Shown here one piece after another: positions 1 to 9,026 of a DNA stretch of 64,000 nucleotides. The notes beneath the pieces were generated by a model. That model did not search any database and was not told where the DNA came from. It saw nothing but the letters and a program-made list of their open reading frames with translations. How positions within the stretch are numbered: the stretch's first letter is position 1; each line of letters opens with the position of its first letter. A program made the translations under genes and the position numbers. The DNA comes from an uncultured Nocardioides sp. (GTDB lineage: Bacteria; Actinomycetota; Actinomycetes; Propionibacteriales; Nocardioidaceae): the NCBI RefSeq assembly GCF_947488025.1, contig NZ_CANKYS010000002.1, positions 124,001 to 188,000 on the forward strand, read 5' to 3'.

Positions 1-1722
1 GGCGCTGAGGTTGCCCTCCCCGACCGCGGCGTAGAGCGCCGAGACGTCGGCGTGGTGGAAGTGCTCGGCGACGAGCGCGAGCACGTCGTGGGTCATCAAG
101 CGGTTGAGGGGCAGGCCCTCCTTGCGCATGAGCTTGGCGATCTGGTCCTTGCCACGCTCGATCGCCTCGTCGCGGCGCTCCTTGGTGAACCACTGGCGGA
201 TCTTGGAGCGGGCACGCGGCGACTGGACGAAGTTGAGCCAGTCGCGCGAGGGGCCCGACGTGGGCGACTTGGAGGTGAAGACCTCGACGACGTCGCCGTT
301 GTCGAGCGTGGACTCGAGCGGGACCAGCCGGCCGTTGACCCGGGAGCCGATGGTGTGGTGGCCGACCTCCGTGTGGACGGCGTACGCGAAGTCGACGGGC
401 GTCGCCCCCATCGGCAACGGGATCACGTCGCCGCGCGGGGTGAAGACGTAGACCTGCTGCTGGTTCATCTCGAAGCGCAGTGACTCCAGGAACTCGCCCG
501 GGTCCTCGACCTCGGACTGCCAGTCGAGGAGCTGGCGCAGCCAGGTCAGGTCGTCCTTGTCGCCGAGGCGGTCGGTGTCGACGCCGGCCTTCGAGTTCTC
601 CTTGTACTTCCAGTGCGCCGCGACGCCGTACTCGGCACGGCGGTGCTGGGCGAAGGTGCGGATCTGCACCTCGACCGGCTTGCCCTGCGGGCCGATGACC
701 GTCGTGTGGAGCGACTGGTACATGTTGAACTTCGGCATCGCGACGTAGTCCTTGAACCGCCCCAGCACCGGGTTCCACCGGGAGTGGATCACGCCGAGGG
801 CGCTGTAGCAGTCGCGGTCCTCGTCGACGAGGATCCGGATGCCGACCAGGTCGTAGATGTCGGAGAAGTCGCGGCCGCCGACGATCATCTTCTGGTAGAT
901 CGAGTAGTAGTGCTTGGGCCGGCCGGTGACCTTGGCGTTGATGCGCGAGCCCTTGAGGTCCTGCTCGATCTCGGCGACGACCTCGGCGAGGAACTGGTCG
1001 CGGGAGGGCGCCCGCTCGGCGACCATCCGCACGATCTCGTCGTAGATCTTCGGGTGGAGCGTCGCGAACGCGAGGTCCTCGAGCTCCCACTTGAGGGTGT
1101 TCATGCCGAGGCGGTGGGCCAGCGGCGCGTAGATGTCGAGCGTCTCGCGGCTCGAGCGCTCCTGCGAGGCCGCCGGGACGTAGCGCAGCGTGCGCATGTT
1201 GTGCAGGCGGTCGGCGAGCTTGATCACCAGCACGCGGATGTCGCGCGACATCGCCACGATCATCTTGCGGATGGTCTCGGCCTGCGCCGAGTCGCCGTAC
1301 TGCACCTTGTCGAGCTTGGTGACGCCGTCGACCAGCAGCGCGACCTCGTCACCGAAGTCGGCGCGCAGGGCCTCCAGCGTGTAGGGCGTGTCCTCGACCG
1401 TGTCGTGGAGCAGCGCCGCGACCAGCGTCGGCTCGGTCATGCCGATGTCGGCGAGGATCGTGGTGACCGCGAGCGGGTGGGTGATGTAGGGGTCGCCGCT
1501 CTTGCGCATCTGGCCGGTGTGCCACTTGTCGGCGACCGCGTAGGCGCGCTCGAGCAGCGCCAGGTCGGCCTTCGGGTGGTTGGCCCGCACGGCGCGGAAG
1601 AGGGGCTCGAGGACCGGGTTGGACGAGGGCGGACGGGTGCCGACCCGGGCGAGCCGGGCCCGCATCCCGCGCGCTGTCAGAGGCGCCTTGGCGTCCTGCG
1701 CGGGTGCCGGGTCCTCTGCCAT
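1..1722 (-). CDS. relA: RelA/SpoT-type bifunctional (p)ppGpp synthetase/hydrolase, 3' end outside window
   Basis: Makes and degrades the stringent-response alarmone (p)ppGpp from GTP/GDP and ATP. 574 residues are visible and the frame is still open at base 1, so the C-terminus (helical and ACT regions) is missing. Visible order: an HD hydrolase domain (about 45-200) with LLHDTVED at about 104-111, a synthetase domain (about 265-380) with [13 protein letters not shown], and a TGS domain from about 420 (VYVFTPRGD). Both the HD and synthetase motifs look intact, which suggests a bifunctional Rel enzyme. The ATG at 1722 gives a typical actinobacterial N-terminal extension. It lies 22 bases after apt in the same direction, the usual apt-relA order. 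Confidence 0.97.
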   Translation of the reverse strand, partial: MAEDPAPAQDAKAPLTARGMRARLARVGTRPPSSNPVLEPLFRAVRANHPKADLALLERAYAVADKWHTGQMRKSGDPYITHPLAVTTILADIGMTEPTLVAALLHDTVEDTPYTLEALRADFGDEVALLVDGVTKLDKVQYGDSAQAETIRKMIVAMSRDIRVLVIKLADRLHNMRTLRYVPAASQERSSRETLDIYAPLAHRLGMNTLKWELEDLAFATLHPKIYDEIVRMVAERAPSRDQFLAEVVAEIEQDLKGSRINAKVTGRPKHYYSIYQKMIVGGRDFSDIYDLVGIRILVDEDRDCYSALGVIHSRWNPVLGRFKDYVAMPKFNMYQSLHTTVIGPQGKPVEVQIRTFAQHRRAEYGVAAHWKYKENSKAGVDTDRLGDKDDLTWLRQLLDWQSEVEDPGEFLESLRFEMNQQQVYVFTPRGDVIPLPMGATPVDFAYAVHTEVGHHTIGSRVNGRLVPLESTLDNGDVVEVFTSKSPTSGPSRDWLNFVQSPRARSKIRQWFTKERRDEAIERGKDQIAKLMRKEGLPLNRLMTHDVLALVAEHFHHADVSALYAAVGEGNLSA

Positions 1723-1744
1723 TGGACCAGTCTAGTGAGCACTG

Positions 1745-2293
1745 TCAGATCGTGAGCAGCGACTCGACCGCGAGGTCGCCGGTGACCGTCCGGGGGTCGA
1801 GGAACGAGAGCTCCATCAGCACCGACGCGCCGGTCGCGACGCCGCCGCAGGCCTCGATGAGCTGCCGCGTCGCCACGGCGGTGCCGCCGGTCGCCAGGAC
1901 GTCGTCGACCATGAGCACCCGCTCCCCCGGCGCGATGGCGTCGGTGTGGACCTCGAGGGTCGCCTCGCCGTACTCGAGGGCGTAGGAGACCGCGTGCGCC
2001 GCGCGTGGCAGCTTGCCGGCCTTGCGCACCGGCACGAAGCCGACGCCGAGCGCCAGCGCGACCGGGGCGGCGAGGATGAAGCCGCGAGCCTCCATGCCGA
2101 CGACCTTGTCGACGACGACGGTGCCGTGGTCGTCGCGGCCGGAGGCCGCCAGCGCGGTGATGATCGCCGAGAACGCGTGGTGGTCGGCGAGGACCGGGGT
2201 GATGTCCTTGAAGGTCACCCCCTCCTCGGGCCAGTCGGCCACGTCGACCGTCAGGCGCCTGAGCGCCTCCTGGGCCGTACGACGATCAGGCAT
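1745..2293 (-). CDS. apt: Adenine phosphoribosyltransferase
   Basis: Purine salvage in the cytosol: adenine plus PRPP gives AMP and pyrophosphate. The 182 residues match the family length. The PRPP-binding motif MVDDVLATGGT is complete, and GVTFKDITPVL near the N-terminus is typical of Apt. The ATG at 2293 lies inside the end of yajC (8-bp overlap), so the two are probably translated together. In other actinobacteria secD and secF usually stand between yajC and apt; here nothing does. Confidence 0.96.
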   Translation of the reverse strand: MPDRRTAQEALRRLTVDVADWPEEGVTFKDITPVLADHHAFSAIITALAASGRDDHGTVVVDKVVGMEARGFILAAPVALALGVGFVPVRKAGKLPRAAHAVSYALEYGEATLEVHTDAIAPGERVLMVDDVLATGGTAVATRQLIEACGGVATGASVLMELSFLDPRTVTGDLAVESLLTI

Positions 2294-2582
2294 CGTCGCG
2301 CGCGTCGGGAGCCTGCTGCCCGAGCGGCTCGTCGACCTTCGCGATCGCGGCGCGGGCGATGTCGATCTGGGTGCCGGGGGCGATCTCGAGGCGGGCGCGG
2401 TCGTCGGCGAGCGAGACGACGGTGCCGTAGATGCCCGAGGACATCATCACCCGCTGGCCGATCTCGATGCTCTGCTGGAGCCGGACGACCTCCTTCTGCC
2501 GGCGCTGCTGGGGCCGGACCACCATGAACCAGAACAGGGCCAGGATGGCCAGCAGGGGCAGCAGGGCGACGAGGTCGTTCAC
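2286..2582 (-). CDS. yajC: Preprotein translocase subunit YajC
   Basis: Small accessory membrane subunit of the Sec translocon that normally works with SecD and SecF. 98 residues: one N-terminal transmembrane helix (about 3-21) ending in the family motif VVRPQQRRQKE, then a small cytoplasmic domain containing GQRVMMSSGIYGTV. It lies downstream of ruvB by 68 bases on the same strand, and its end overlaps the start of apt. Its usual partners secD/secF are not next to it, so they must be elsewhere or lost from this locus. Confidence 0.95.
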   Translation of the reverse strand: MNDLVALLPLLAILALFWFMVVRPQQRRQKEVVRLQQSIEIGQRVMMSSGIYGTVVSLADDRARLEIAPGTQIDIARAAIAKVDEPLGQQAPDARDDA

Positions 2583-2650
2583 GGCGGGGGCTCTCCTCGA
2601 GGGTCGGGGTGCGGGAGCGCGTGGAGTCTACGCGGGTCCCCTGCCCGGCC

Positions 2651-3751
2651 TCACACGTCGTCGAACAGCGTGGAGTCGACGGTCGGCACGGGGGGCGGCG
2701 TCAGGCCCAGGTGGTGCCACGCCGCGGGCGTCGCGACCCGACCTCGCGGCGTACGTGCGAGCATGCCCAGCCGGACCAGGAACGGCTCGGCGACCTCCTC
2801 GACGGTCTCGCGCTCCTCGCCGACGGCGACGGCGAGGGTGGACACGCCGACCGGTCCCCCGCCGAACCGACGGCACAGCACGTCGAGCACCGCCCGGTCG
2901 AGGCGGTCGAGGCCGGACTCGTCGACCTCGAACAGGTCGAGGGCGGCCTGCGCCACCGGCAGGCTCAGCACGCCGTCGGCGCGCACCTGCGCGTAGTCGC
3001 GGACGCGACGGAGCAGGCGGTTGGCGATGCGGGGGGTGCCGCGCGAGCGGGACGCGATCTCGCCCGATCCGTCGGCGGTGAGGTGGACGCCGAGCAGGCC
3101 GGCGGAGCGGTGCACGATCTGGTCGAGCTCGTGTGGCTCGTAGAACTCGAGGTGGGCGGTGAAGCCGAACCGGTCGCGCAGCGGGCCCGGCAGCAGCCCG
3201 GCCCGGGTGGTGGCGCCCACGAGGGTGAACGGCGGGATCTCCAGCGGGATCGCGGTGGCGCCGGGCCCCTTGCCGATGACGACGTCGACCCGGAAGTCCT
3301 CCATCGCCATGTAGAGCATCTCCTCGGCCGGTCGCGACATCCGGTGGATCTCGTCGACAAAGAGGACGTCGCCCTCGTTGAGCCCCGACAGGATCGCGGC
3401 GAGATCGCCGGCGTGGGTGATCGCGGGACCGCTGGTGAGCCGCAACGGCGTGCTCATCTCGGCGGCGATGATCATCGCGAGGGTGGTCTTGCCGAGGCCC
3501 GGGGGGCCGGAGAGCAGGACGTGGTCGGGTGCCCGACCACGGCAGCGGGCGGCCTCGAGCACCAGCCCCAGCTGGTCGCGCACGCGCGCCTGCCCGACCA
3601 CCTCGTCGAGCGTCTTGGGCCGCAGCGCCGCCTCGACAGCACGCTCGTCGCCGTCGGCATCGGCGTCGGTGAGCCCCTGGAGGTGTCCGAGCTCGGCCGC
3701 GCTCAGCTCGACCTCGTCGTAGGTGTCCTCGTCGGTGTCGTCCCAGTTCAT
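2651..3751 (-). CDS. ruvB: Holliday junction branch migration ATPase RuvB
   Basis: Hexameric motor that, with RuvA, drives branch migration of Holliday junctions during recombination repair. 366 residues with an acidic N-terminal extension (about 1-35) before the AAA+ core. Walker A is GPPGLGKTT, Walker B is FVDEIH, the sensor stretch is [18 protein letters not shown], and a C-terminal winged-helix region contains RRFGGGPVG. Translation starts 7 bases after the ruvA stop, so ruvC-ruvA-ruvB form one coupled operon. Confidence 0.98.
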   Translation of the reverse strand: MNWDDTDEDTYDEVELSAAELGHLQGLTDADADGDERAVEAALRPKTLDEVVGQARVRDQLGLVLEAARCRGRAPDHVLLSGPPGLGKTTLAMIIAAEMSTPLRLTSGPAITHAGDLAAILSGLNEGDVLFVDEIHRMSRPAEEMLYMAMEDFRVDVVIGKGPGATAIPLEIPPFTLVGATTRAGLLPGPLRDRFGFTAHLEFYEPHELDQIVHRSAGLLGVHLTADGSGEIASRSRGTPRIANRLLRRVRDYAQVRADGVLSLPVAQAALDLFEVDESGLDRLDRAVLDVLCRRFGGGPVGVSTLAVAVGEERETVEEVAEPFLVRLGMLARTPRGRVATPAAWHHLGLTPPPVPTVDSTLFDDV

Positions 3752-3758
3752 CGGCGCC

Positions 3759-4361
3759 TCAGGCCCTGCTCAGCGTGCGGAGGGCCGCGCGCAGCAGCGC
3801 ACCCACGTCGGGCGCGTCGCCGGCGTCGGGGGCGACGGCCTCGACCGCCTTCTCTGATTCCTTGGCCGACCAGCCGAGCCCGACGAGGCCCTGGTGGACC
3901 TGGTCACGCCACGCGTCGGTCGCCGGCACCGCAGCGGCGGCGGGGTGGTGGACGCCGACCGGCGGGCCGATGCGGTCCTTGAGCTCGAGGATGATGCGCT
4001 GCGCGCCCTTCTGCCCGATGCCCGGGACGCGGGTCAGCGCCTTGACGTCCTCGGTCGTGATGGCGCGGCGTACGTCGTCGGGGCTCATCACCGCGACGAT
4101 CGCCTGGGCGACCTTGGGACCGACGCCCGAGGCGGTCTGCACGATCTCGAAGACCTGCTTCTCGTCCTCGTCGAGGAAGCCGAAGATCGTCAGGCTGTCC
4201 TCGCGCACGACCATGCTGGTGGGCAGCGTCGCCGGGGTGCCGACGCGGAGGGTGGCGAGGGTGCCGGGCGTGCACATCAGCTCGAGGCCGACGCCGCCGA
4301 CCTCGAGGACGGCGCTGGACAGGGTGACGGCGGCGACCTCGCCGCGGACGAAGGCGATCAT
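3759..4361 (-). CDS. ruvA: Holliday junction DNA-binding protein RuvA
   Basis: Tetrameric protein that binds four-way junctions and recruits RuvB. 200 residues: N-terminal OB fold ([12 protein letters not shown]), two helix-hairpin-helix motifs ([12 protein letters not shown] and [12 protein letters not shown]), and a C-terminal domain III that contacts RuvB. The start at 4361 is chosen because it gives the family N-terminus exactly and overlaps the ruvC stop as ATGA. The open frame continues upstream, but that part reads through ruvC and is not real coding sequence. Confidence 0.97.
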   Translation of the reverse strand: MIAFVRGEVAAVTLSSAVLEVGGVGLELMCTPGTLATLRVGTPATLPTSMVVREDSLTIFGFLDEDEKQVFEIVQTASGVGPKVAQAIVAVMSPDDVRRAITTEDVKALTRVPGIGQKGAQRIILELKDRIGPPVGVHHPAAAAVPATDAWRDQVHQGLVGLGWSAKESEKAVEAVAPDAGDAPDVGALLRAALRTLSRA

Positions 4362-4894
4362 CGGGTCCTCACGGGGGTGTTCCTGCGCGCCTGGGCCACG
4401 GCGGCCTCGAGGCGGTTGCTGGCGGAGCCGCGCCAGACGTGGGTGATGGCCAGCGCGAGCGCGTCGGCGGCATCGGCGGGCTTCGGCAGCTCGGCGAGGC
4501 GCAGGATGCGGACGACCATCGCGCCCACCTGCGCCTTGTCGGCGCGGCCGTTGCCCGACACCGCGGCCTTGACCTCGCTCGGGGTGTGCATCGCGATCGG
4601 CAGGCCCCTGCGGGCGGCGACGACGAGCGCGATGCCGCTGGCCTGGGCGGTGCCCATGATCGTGCTCGAGTCGGAGCGCGCGAAGACCCGCTCCACCGCC
4701 ACCGCGTCGGGCCGGTGCTCCTCGATCCAGGCGTCGAGGCCCTTCTCGATGGTCACCAGGCGCTCGGCGATCGGCAGCGCGGAGCTGGTGCGGACGACGC
4801 CGACGTCGACCATGGTCAGCGGCCGGCCGACGCTGCCGTCGACCACGCCGACACCGCACCGGGTCAGGCCGGGGTCGATGCCGAGCACGCGCAC
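4358..4894 (-). CDS. ruvC: Holliday junction resolvase RuvC
   Basis: Dimeric endonuclease that cuts Holliday junctions symmetrically. 178 residues of the RNase H-like fold. Acidic active-site residues are visible: Asp7 in GIDPGLT, Glu in VERVF, and the C-terminal DAADALALA cluster. First gene of the ruvCAB operon. In most actinobacteria yebC lies immediately upstream; here a 1.4-kb palindrome-bounded insert separates them. Confidence 0.98.
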   Translation of the reverse strand: MRVLGIDPGLTRCGVGVVDGSVGRPLTMVDVGVVRTSSALPIAERLVTIEKGLDAWIEEHRPDAVAVERVFARSDSSTIMGTAQASGIALVVAARRGLPIAMHTPSEVKAAVSGNGRADKAQVGAMVVRILRLAELPKPADAADALALAITHVWRGSASNRLEAAVAQARRNTPVRTR

Positions 4895-5043
4895 GCCACT
4901 CCCCTTCCACCGCCGGTCCGTCCGGAGCCCGTCCGAACATGTGTTCGTGCGGTCACGCTAACCCGCGGCGGTCGCGCGACGGCGTACGACACGCGGCGCG
5001 TCACCTCCCCGCGTCCGGCGACTGCGGGTCGGCCTGCTCGGGC

Positions 5044-5115
5044 TGTAACGCCGGGTTCGTGGTTGTACCGACCATGATGCGTCCGGGTGGGTAGTCGCGC
5101 TAACCCGGCGTTACA
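5044..5115. repeat. 72-bp palindromic repeat, copy A (ruvC side)
   Basis: Outer arms TGTAACGCCGGGTT and AACCCGGCGTTACA are a perfect 14-bp inverted repeat. Inside lies a second, shorter pair (TACCGACC against GGGTGGGTA, imperfect) around an ATGATGC centre. It matches copy B at 6244-6315 at 62 of 72 positions by hand alignment. The right arm supplies the stop codon (5100-5102) and the last few codons (VTPG) of the nuclease-like gene, so the gene's end is built into the repeat. Confidence 0.9.
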
Positions 5116-6119
5116 CCTGTCCGTGGGCGGGTCCGACTCACGCGGTACGGCGCCAGGTCGGTGATGTCGGTGCCGAAGCGGGCACACGTGTCGGCGTACT
5201 CGCGCCCCACGCGATCGAGCGCGGCCCGTCGCCCGCTGAACAGATCGACGTAGGTGAGGCGTGACGATCCGAGCTTGAAGCCGGTCAGGAAGTCGTGGCG
5301 CCGCTTCTCCTCGACGAGGACGACCTCGGGATCCTTGCCGCTGGGATTGCCACTCGGGTACTTGAGCAGGCCGTCTGCCTCGAAGAAGTGACGACGCACC
5401 ACCATGTCGACGAACGCGGTCGTGTGACCGTCGGACAGGCCGAACTGGCATTCCGGAGCACCGATGCCCAGCTCCAGCACGAAGTCGCGGACCAGGGACT
5501 CGAGGTAGCTCTCCGCGAGAGGGTCGGCGTGCTCGATGCACCACCGCATGCAGCGGCTGTGGGGCCAGGCGACCATGGTCGACAACTGGTCGGCGAGCTC
5601 CGCCCGAGACACACCGTGACGCAGGGCGGCGTCACATGCGGCAAGGCCGTGCGCACGGCCGTGCTCGCGCGCCATGTCGAGCACGGTGCGCGGCATCGCG
5701 AGAAGCCGCAACCCGTCGACCTCGGTCACGTCCTGCGGCTGGTACGGCGCCAGGTGGTGCTTCACCCCGTTGCGGTCGGCGTCGCCGTGCACCTTGGGCC
5801 GGCTGACGTGGACGAGCGACGTACGCGGGTCCGGTGCTCCGAGGCGAAGCGCGATGGCGGCGGAGTCGTGGCTGAAGACGTAGTCCTCGGCTCTCAGCCC
5901 CAGCCCGGCCGCGCGGATGCGCAGGATCGGCCGGCCGCGGAACGGGTCGGCTGCGACCCAGGCCTCGCCATCGGCGTACACACCACGCCGGAGGCGGACC
6001 AGACGCCCTTGCTTCAGGAGCCGGCGTACGTCATTGGGGTCCAGGCCCGCGTCGGAGAGCTGTCGGCTCGTCACGAGCCCGTGCTGGCGCTGCATCAGCG
6101 CGATCAGGGGTAGGTACAT
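5100..6119 (-). CDS. AbiEi-antitoxin-like winged-helix / DUF559 (PD-(D/E)XK, Vsr-like) protein
   Basis: 339 residues. The N-terminus (about 8-50: HGLVTSRQLSDAGLDPND, then RRGVYA) matches the winged-helix domain of type IV AbiEi antitoxins. The C-terminus carries a DUF559/Vsr-like nuclease pattern: VDMVV, then FFEADGLLKY, then EKRRHDFLTGFKL, consistent with D...ExDG..K catalytic residues. No AbiEii nucleotidyltransferase toxin lies next to it, so a classic toxin-antitoxin pair is not supported. The ATG at 6119 (MYLPLIALMQRQHG) is the start that best fits the fold; an in-frame extension upstream looks non-coding. The gene lies between two 72-bp palindromes and ends inside one. Function is unknown; a role in mobility of the unit is an inference. 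Confidence 0.8.
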   Translation of the reverse strand: MYLPLIALMQRQHGLVTSRQLSDAGLDPNDVRRLLKQGRLVRLRRGVYADGEAWVAADPFRGRPILRIRAAGLGLRAEDYVFSHDSAAIALRLGAPDPRTSLVHVSRPKVHGDADRNGVKHHLAPYQPQDVTEVDGLRLLAMPRTVLDMAREHGRAHGLAACDAALRHGVSRAELADQLSTMVAWPHSRCMRWCIEHADPLAESYLESLVRDFVLELGIGAPECQFGLSDGHTTAFVDMVVRRHFFEADGLLKYPSGNPSGKDPEVVLVEEKRRHDFLTGFKLGSSRLTYVDLFSGRRAALDRVGREYADTCARFGTDITDLAPYRVSRTRPRTGVTPG

Positions 6120-6243
6120 GCCGGCCGAGCATCGGGACGGCCCCCGACGACTCGGCCGGTCCCCAGCGAGCGGCTGTGGAGAACCCCGATGTCCGTCGCG
6201 CTGTGGACAGCGGGCGGCCAGCACCTGCTGTCCCCCGGAGCGC

Positions 6244-6315
6244 TGTAACGCCGGGTTAGTTGCTGTACCCACCCTGATGCATTGGGGTGGGTAGTTGCAC
6301 TAACCCGGCGTTACA
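6244..6315. repeat. 72-bp palindromic repeat, copy B (yebC side)
   Basis: Same outer arms as copy A, extended here to a perfect 18-bp inverted repeat (CTGTAACGCCGGGTTAGT at 6243-6260 and its complement ending at 6316). An inner perfect 9-bp pair (TACCCACCC / GGGTGGGTA) surrounds TGATGCATTG. It begins exactly 1200 bp after copy A. It lies 125 bp upstream of the nuclease-like gene start and 18 bp beyond the yebC stop, so it could also act as a terminator-like hairpin for yebC. Confidence 0.9.
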
Positions 6316-6332
6316 GCGGTGAGGAGCAGAGG

Positions 6333-7118
6333 TCAGGCGTCGGCGGTCTCGAGCTCGGCCATCACGTCGGCGGGGATGTCGACGTTGGTGAAGACGTCCT
6401 GCACGTCGTCGAGGTCCTCGAGGGCGTCGACGAGGTGGAGCACCTTGCCGGCGCCGTCGGCATCGACCGGGATCTCGAGGCTCGCGACGAACTGCACGTC
6501 GGCGGAGTCGTAGTCGATGCCGGCGTCCTGGAGGGCGGTGCGGACCGCGACGACGTCGGTGGCCTCGCTCTGCACCTCGAACGCCTCGTCGAGGTCGTTG
6601 ACCTCCTCGGCGCCGGCGTCGAGGGTCGCCTCGAGGACGTCGTCCTCGGTGACCTCACGGACCGTGCCGTCGTGGTCCTGCGACTTCGGCACGACCACGA
6701 TCCCCTTGCGGGTGAACAGGCGCGAGACCGAGCCGGGGTCGGCCATGGTGCCGCCGTTGCGGGTGACCGCCGTGCGGACCTCCATCGCGGCACGGTTGGT
6801 GTTGTCGGTGAGGCACTCGACGAGGATCGCGACGCCCTGCGGGCCGTAGACCTCGTAGGAGATCGCCTTGTAGTCGACGCCGCCCGACTCGGCACCCGAG
6901 CCCCGCTTGAGCGCGGAGTCGATGTTCTTGTTGGGGACCGAGCTCTTCTTCGCCTTCTGGATGGCGTCGTAGAGCGTCGGGTTGCCGGCCGGGTCACCGC
7001 CGCCCTGCTTCGCGGCGACCTCGATGTTCTTGATCAGCTTGGCGAAGAGCTTGCCGCGCTTGGCGTCGATCGCGGCCTTCTTGTGCTTGGTCGTTGCCCA
7101 CTTGGAGTGGCCTGACAT
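6333..7118 (-). CDS. yebC: YebC/PmpR-family protein (TACO1-like)
   Basis: Conserved protein of the YebC/TACO1 family. Members are reported as DNA-binding regulators or as factors that relieve ribosome stalling at proline stretches. 261 residues starting with the signature [14 protein letters not shown]. Three-domain length is normal and the C-terminus is acidic. The start at 7118 is chosen from the signature and from the upstream GAGGGA ribosome site; the frame stays open further upstream but into the pdxT end. It lies 37 bp downstream of pdxT on the same strand. Confidence 0.96.
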   Translation of the reverse strand: MSGHSKWATTKHKKAAIDAKRGKLFAKLIKNIEVAAKQGGGDPAGNPTLYDAIQKAKKSSVPNKNIDSALKRGSGAESGGVDYKAISYEVYGPQGVAILVECLTDNTNRAAMEVRTAVTRNGGTMADPGSVSRLFTRKGIVVVPKSQDHDGTVREVTEDDVLEATLDAGAEEVNDLDEAFEVQSEATDVVAVRTALQDAGIDYDSADVQFVASLEIPVDADGAGKVLHLVDALEDLDDVQDVFTNVDIPADVMAELETADA

Positions 7119-7155
7119 GAGTCCCTCTATCCGTCGCTGTGCGTCTGTGCGGTCG

Positions 7156-7752
7156 TCAGGCCGAGCGCACCAGGTCCACGAACATGCCGTGGACCCGGCC
7201 GTCGCCACCGACCTCGGGATGGAACGAGGTCGCCATCAGGGGGCCTTGACGGACCGCGACGATCCTACCCGCGGCCGGCCCTTCCTCCACCCGGGCCAGC
7301 ACCTCCACGTCGTCGTCGACCGCCTCGACCCACGGCGCGCGGATGAACACCGCACGCACCGGGTCGGCCAGGCCGTCGACGTGGAGGTCCTCCTCGAAGG
7401 AGTCGACCTGGCGGCCGAAGGCGTTGCGGCGCACGGTGATGTGCAGCCCACCTACGGTCTCCTGTCCCGCCGCGCCGTCCTCGATCCGGTCGGCCAGCAG
7501 GATCATGCCCGCGCACGTCCCGAACGCCGGCAGCCCACCCCGTACGGCGTCGCGCAGCGGCTCGAGCAGGTCGAAGATCCGAGCCAGCTTGACCATCGTC
7601 GTGGACTCGCCACCGGGGATGACCAGTCCGTCGCACGCGGCGAGCTCGGCAGGACGGCGTACGGAGATCGCATCCGCGCCCAGGGACCGCAGGACGGAGA
7701 GGTGCTCGCGCACGTCGCCCTGCAGTGCGAGCACGCCGATGGTCGGATCCAC
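7156..7752 (-). CDS. pdxT: Pyridoxal 5'-phosphate synthase glutaminase subunit PdxT
   Basis: Class I glutamine amidotransferase that hydrolyses glutamine and passes ammonia to PdxS for PLP synthesis. 198 residues. Nucleophile Cys80 in AFGTCAGMI, the PGGESTT oxyanion-region motif, and the His-Glu pair in SFHPEVGGD are all present. Its partner pdxS is 2.6 kb upstream on the same strand. Three plus-strand genes have been placed between them, so the two subunits cannot share one simple transcript without antisense overlap. Confidence 0.96.
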   Translation of the reverse strand: MDPTIGVLALQGDVREHLSVLRSLGADAISVRRPAELAACDGLVIPGGESTTMVKLARIFDLLEPLRDAVRGGLPAFGTCAGMILLADRIEDGAAGQETVGGLHITVRRNAFGRQVDSFEEDLHVDGLADPVRAVFIRAPWVEAVDDDVEVLARVEEGPAAGRIVAVRQGPLMATSFHPEVGGDGRVHGMFVDLVRSA

Positions 7753-7797
7753 GATCGCCGATCCTAGGACCGTCGCTCCGCCGTAGGCTCACGCCCC

Positions 7798-8940
7798 ATG
7801 AGGCTCCGCCGTCTGCCCGCCGTCCTGCTGGGTGTCGCGCTCGCCGCCGGCAGCGCCCCGACGGCGACCGGCGCCGCGGTGGACCGGGACGGCGCCGACA
7901 ACGGCAGCAGGCCGGCTCCCCGGACGGTGGACGGCTGGCCGACGGCGTCTCCGTCGAGCGTCGGCCTGCGCGGCCGGGCGATCCGGCGCGGCGCGGCCGA
8001 GGCCAGGCGCCTCGACTCCACCTGCTTCGCGGTGCTGCGCGACGGCAGGCTCGTGGAGCACCGCAGCTGGCGGTTGCCGCGCGACGAGCCGCGCGAGGTC
8101 TTCTCGATCACCAAGTCGGTCACGAGCACGCTGGTCGGCATCGCCGTGCGCGACGGCGACCTGCGCCTCGACGACCGCGTCTCGACCTACGTGCCGCAGT
8201 GGCGGGGCACGCCGTCGGAGTCGGTGACCGTGCGCAACCTGCTCGCCAACGACAGCGGCCGCTTCTGGTCGCTCCAGTCGGACTACGTCGACCTCCTGAC
8301 GGCTCGGAGCCGCACGCGGTACGCCGTCTCCCTCCCCCAGCAGTACGCGCCGGGCAGCGCGTGGGCCTACAACAACGCCGCGATCCAGGTCCTCGAGCCG
8401 GTGCTGGAGCGCGCGACCGGCATGCCGGTGGCGCGCTTCGCCAGGAAGCGGCTGTTCGACCCGCTCGGGATGACCCGTACGAGCTTCGTCACCGACCGGG
8501 CCGACGACGCGGCTGTCTTCTACGGGCTGCGCACCACCTGCCTCGACATCGCCCGGCTGGGCCGTCTCCACCTCGGCCGGGGAAGGGTCGACGGCACGCG
8601 GATCATCGACCGCAGCTGGGTCCGCGAGGCCGTGGGCCGGTCCTCCACGGTCCACAACGCGGCCTACGGCTTCCTGTGGTGGCTCAACCGACCCGGCGCG
8701 CTCCGCGGCGCCACCGACCCCGTCGACGCCCAGGGTCAACCGGTGCGGCCCACCAGCGGGCAGCTCGCGCCGTCGGCGCCGGAGGAGGTCTTCGCCGCGC
8801 TCGGCTTCGGCGGCCAGGTGCTGCTCGTCGACCCGACGACGCGGACCATGGTGGTCCGCCTCGGCCTGCCCGCACAGCCCGGCGAGGAGGCGTACGGCTT
8901 CACGAACGCCGCCCGCGTGCTGACCCGCGCGGTGCGCTGA
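7798..8940 (+). CDS. Secreted serine hydrolase, beta-lactamase class C / penicillin-binding fold
   Basis: 380 residues beginning with a signal peptide (about 1-26, MRLRRLPAVLLGVALAAG then Ala-rich), so probably exported. The fold's catalytic motifs are present: SITK with Ser103 and Lys106, and YNN with Tyr191 and Asn193. The natural substrate cannot be read from sequence: such proteins include esterases, D-aminopeptidases and lactamases. It starts 45 bp from the divergent pdxT start and belongs to a plus-strand insert between pdxT and pdxS. Confidence 0.85.
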   Translation: MRLRRLPAVLLGVALAAGSAPTATGAAVDRDGADNGSRPAPRTVDGWPTASPSSVGLRGRAIRRGAAEARRLDSTCFAVLRDGRLVEHRSWRLPRDEPREVFSITKSVTSTLVGIAVRDGDLRLDDRVSTYVPQWRGTPSESVTVRNLLANDSGRFWSLQSDYVDLLTARSRTRYAVSLPQQYAPGSAWAYNNAAIQVLEPVLERATGMPVARFARKRLFDPLGMTRTSFVTDRADDAAVFYGLRTTCLDIARLGRLHLGRGRVDGTRIIDRSWVREAVGRSSTVHNAAYGFLWWLNRPGALRGATDPVDAQGQPVRPTSGQLAPSAPEEVFAALGFGGQVLLVDPTTRTMVVRLGLPAQPGEEAYGFTNAARVLTRAVR

Positions 8941-8980
8941 CCCGACCCCGCCCTGACCCGACCTGTCCTGACCCGACCCT
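8937..8980. repeat. Three tandem copies of a 15-bp unit
   Basis: Three head-to-tail copies sharing the core CTGACCCGACC with variable last bases, starting at the stop codon of the serine hydrolase and filling half of the gap before the AraC gene. Probably simple slippage expansion; no function is visible. Confidence 0.7.
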
Positions 8981-9026
8981 GCGCCGACGCGTGACGCCGC
9001 GCCGGACGGTGCGGCACACTCGACGG

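Noticed and set aside
4362..4940. In-frame upstream extension of ruvA
   Set aside because: It reads through ruvC in a different frame; the family N-terminus starts at 4361.
5100..6119. A complete AbiE toxin-antitoxin pair
   Set aside because: No AbiEii toxin gene lies on either side; only the antitoxin-like domain is present, fused to a nuclease-like domain.
5000..6350. Target-site duplication around the palindrome-bounded unit
   Set aside because: Comparing the bases outside 5044 and 6315 showed no convincing direct repeat.
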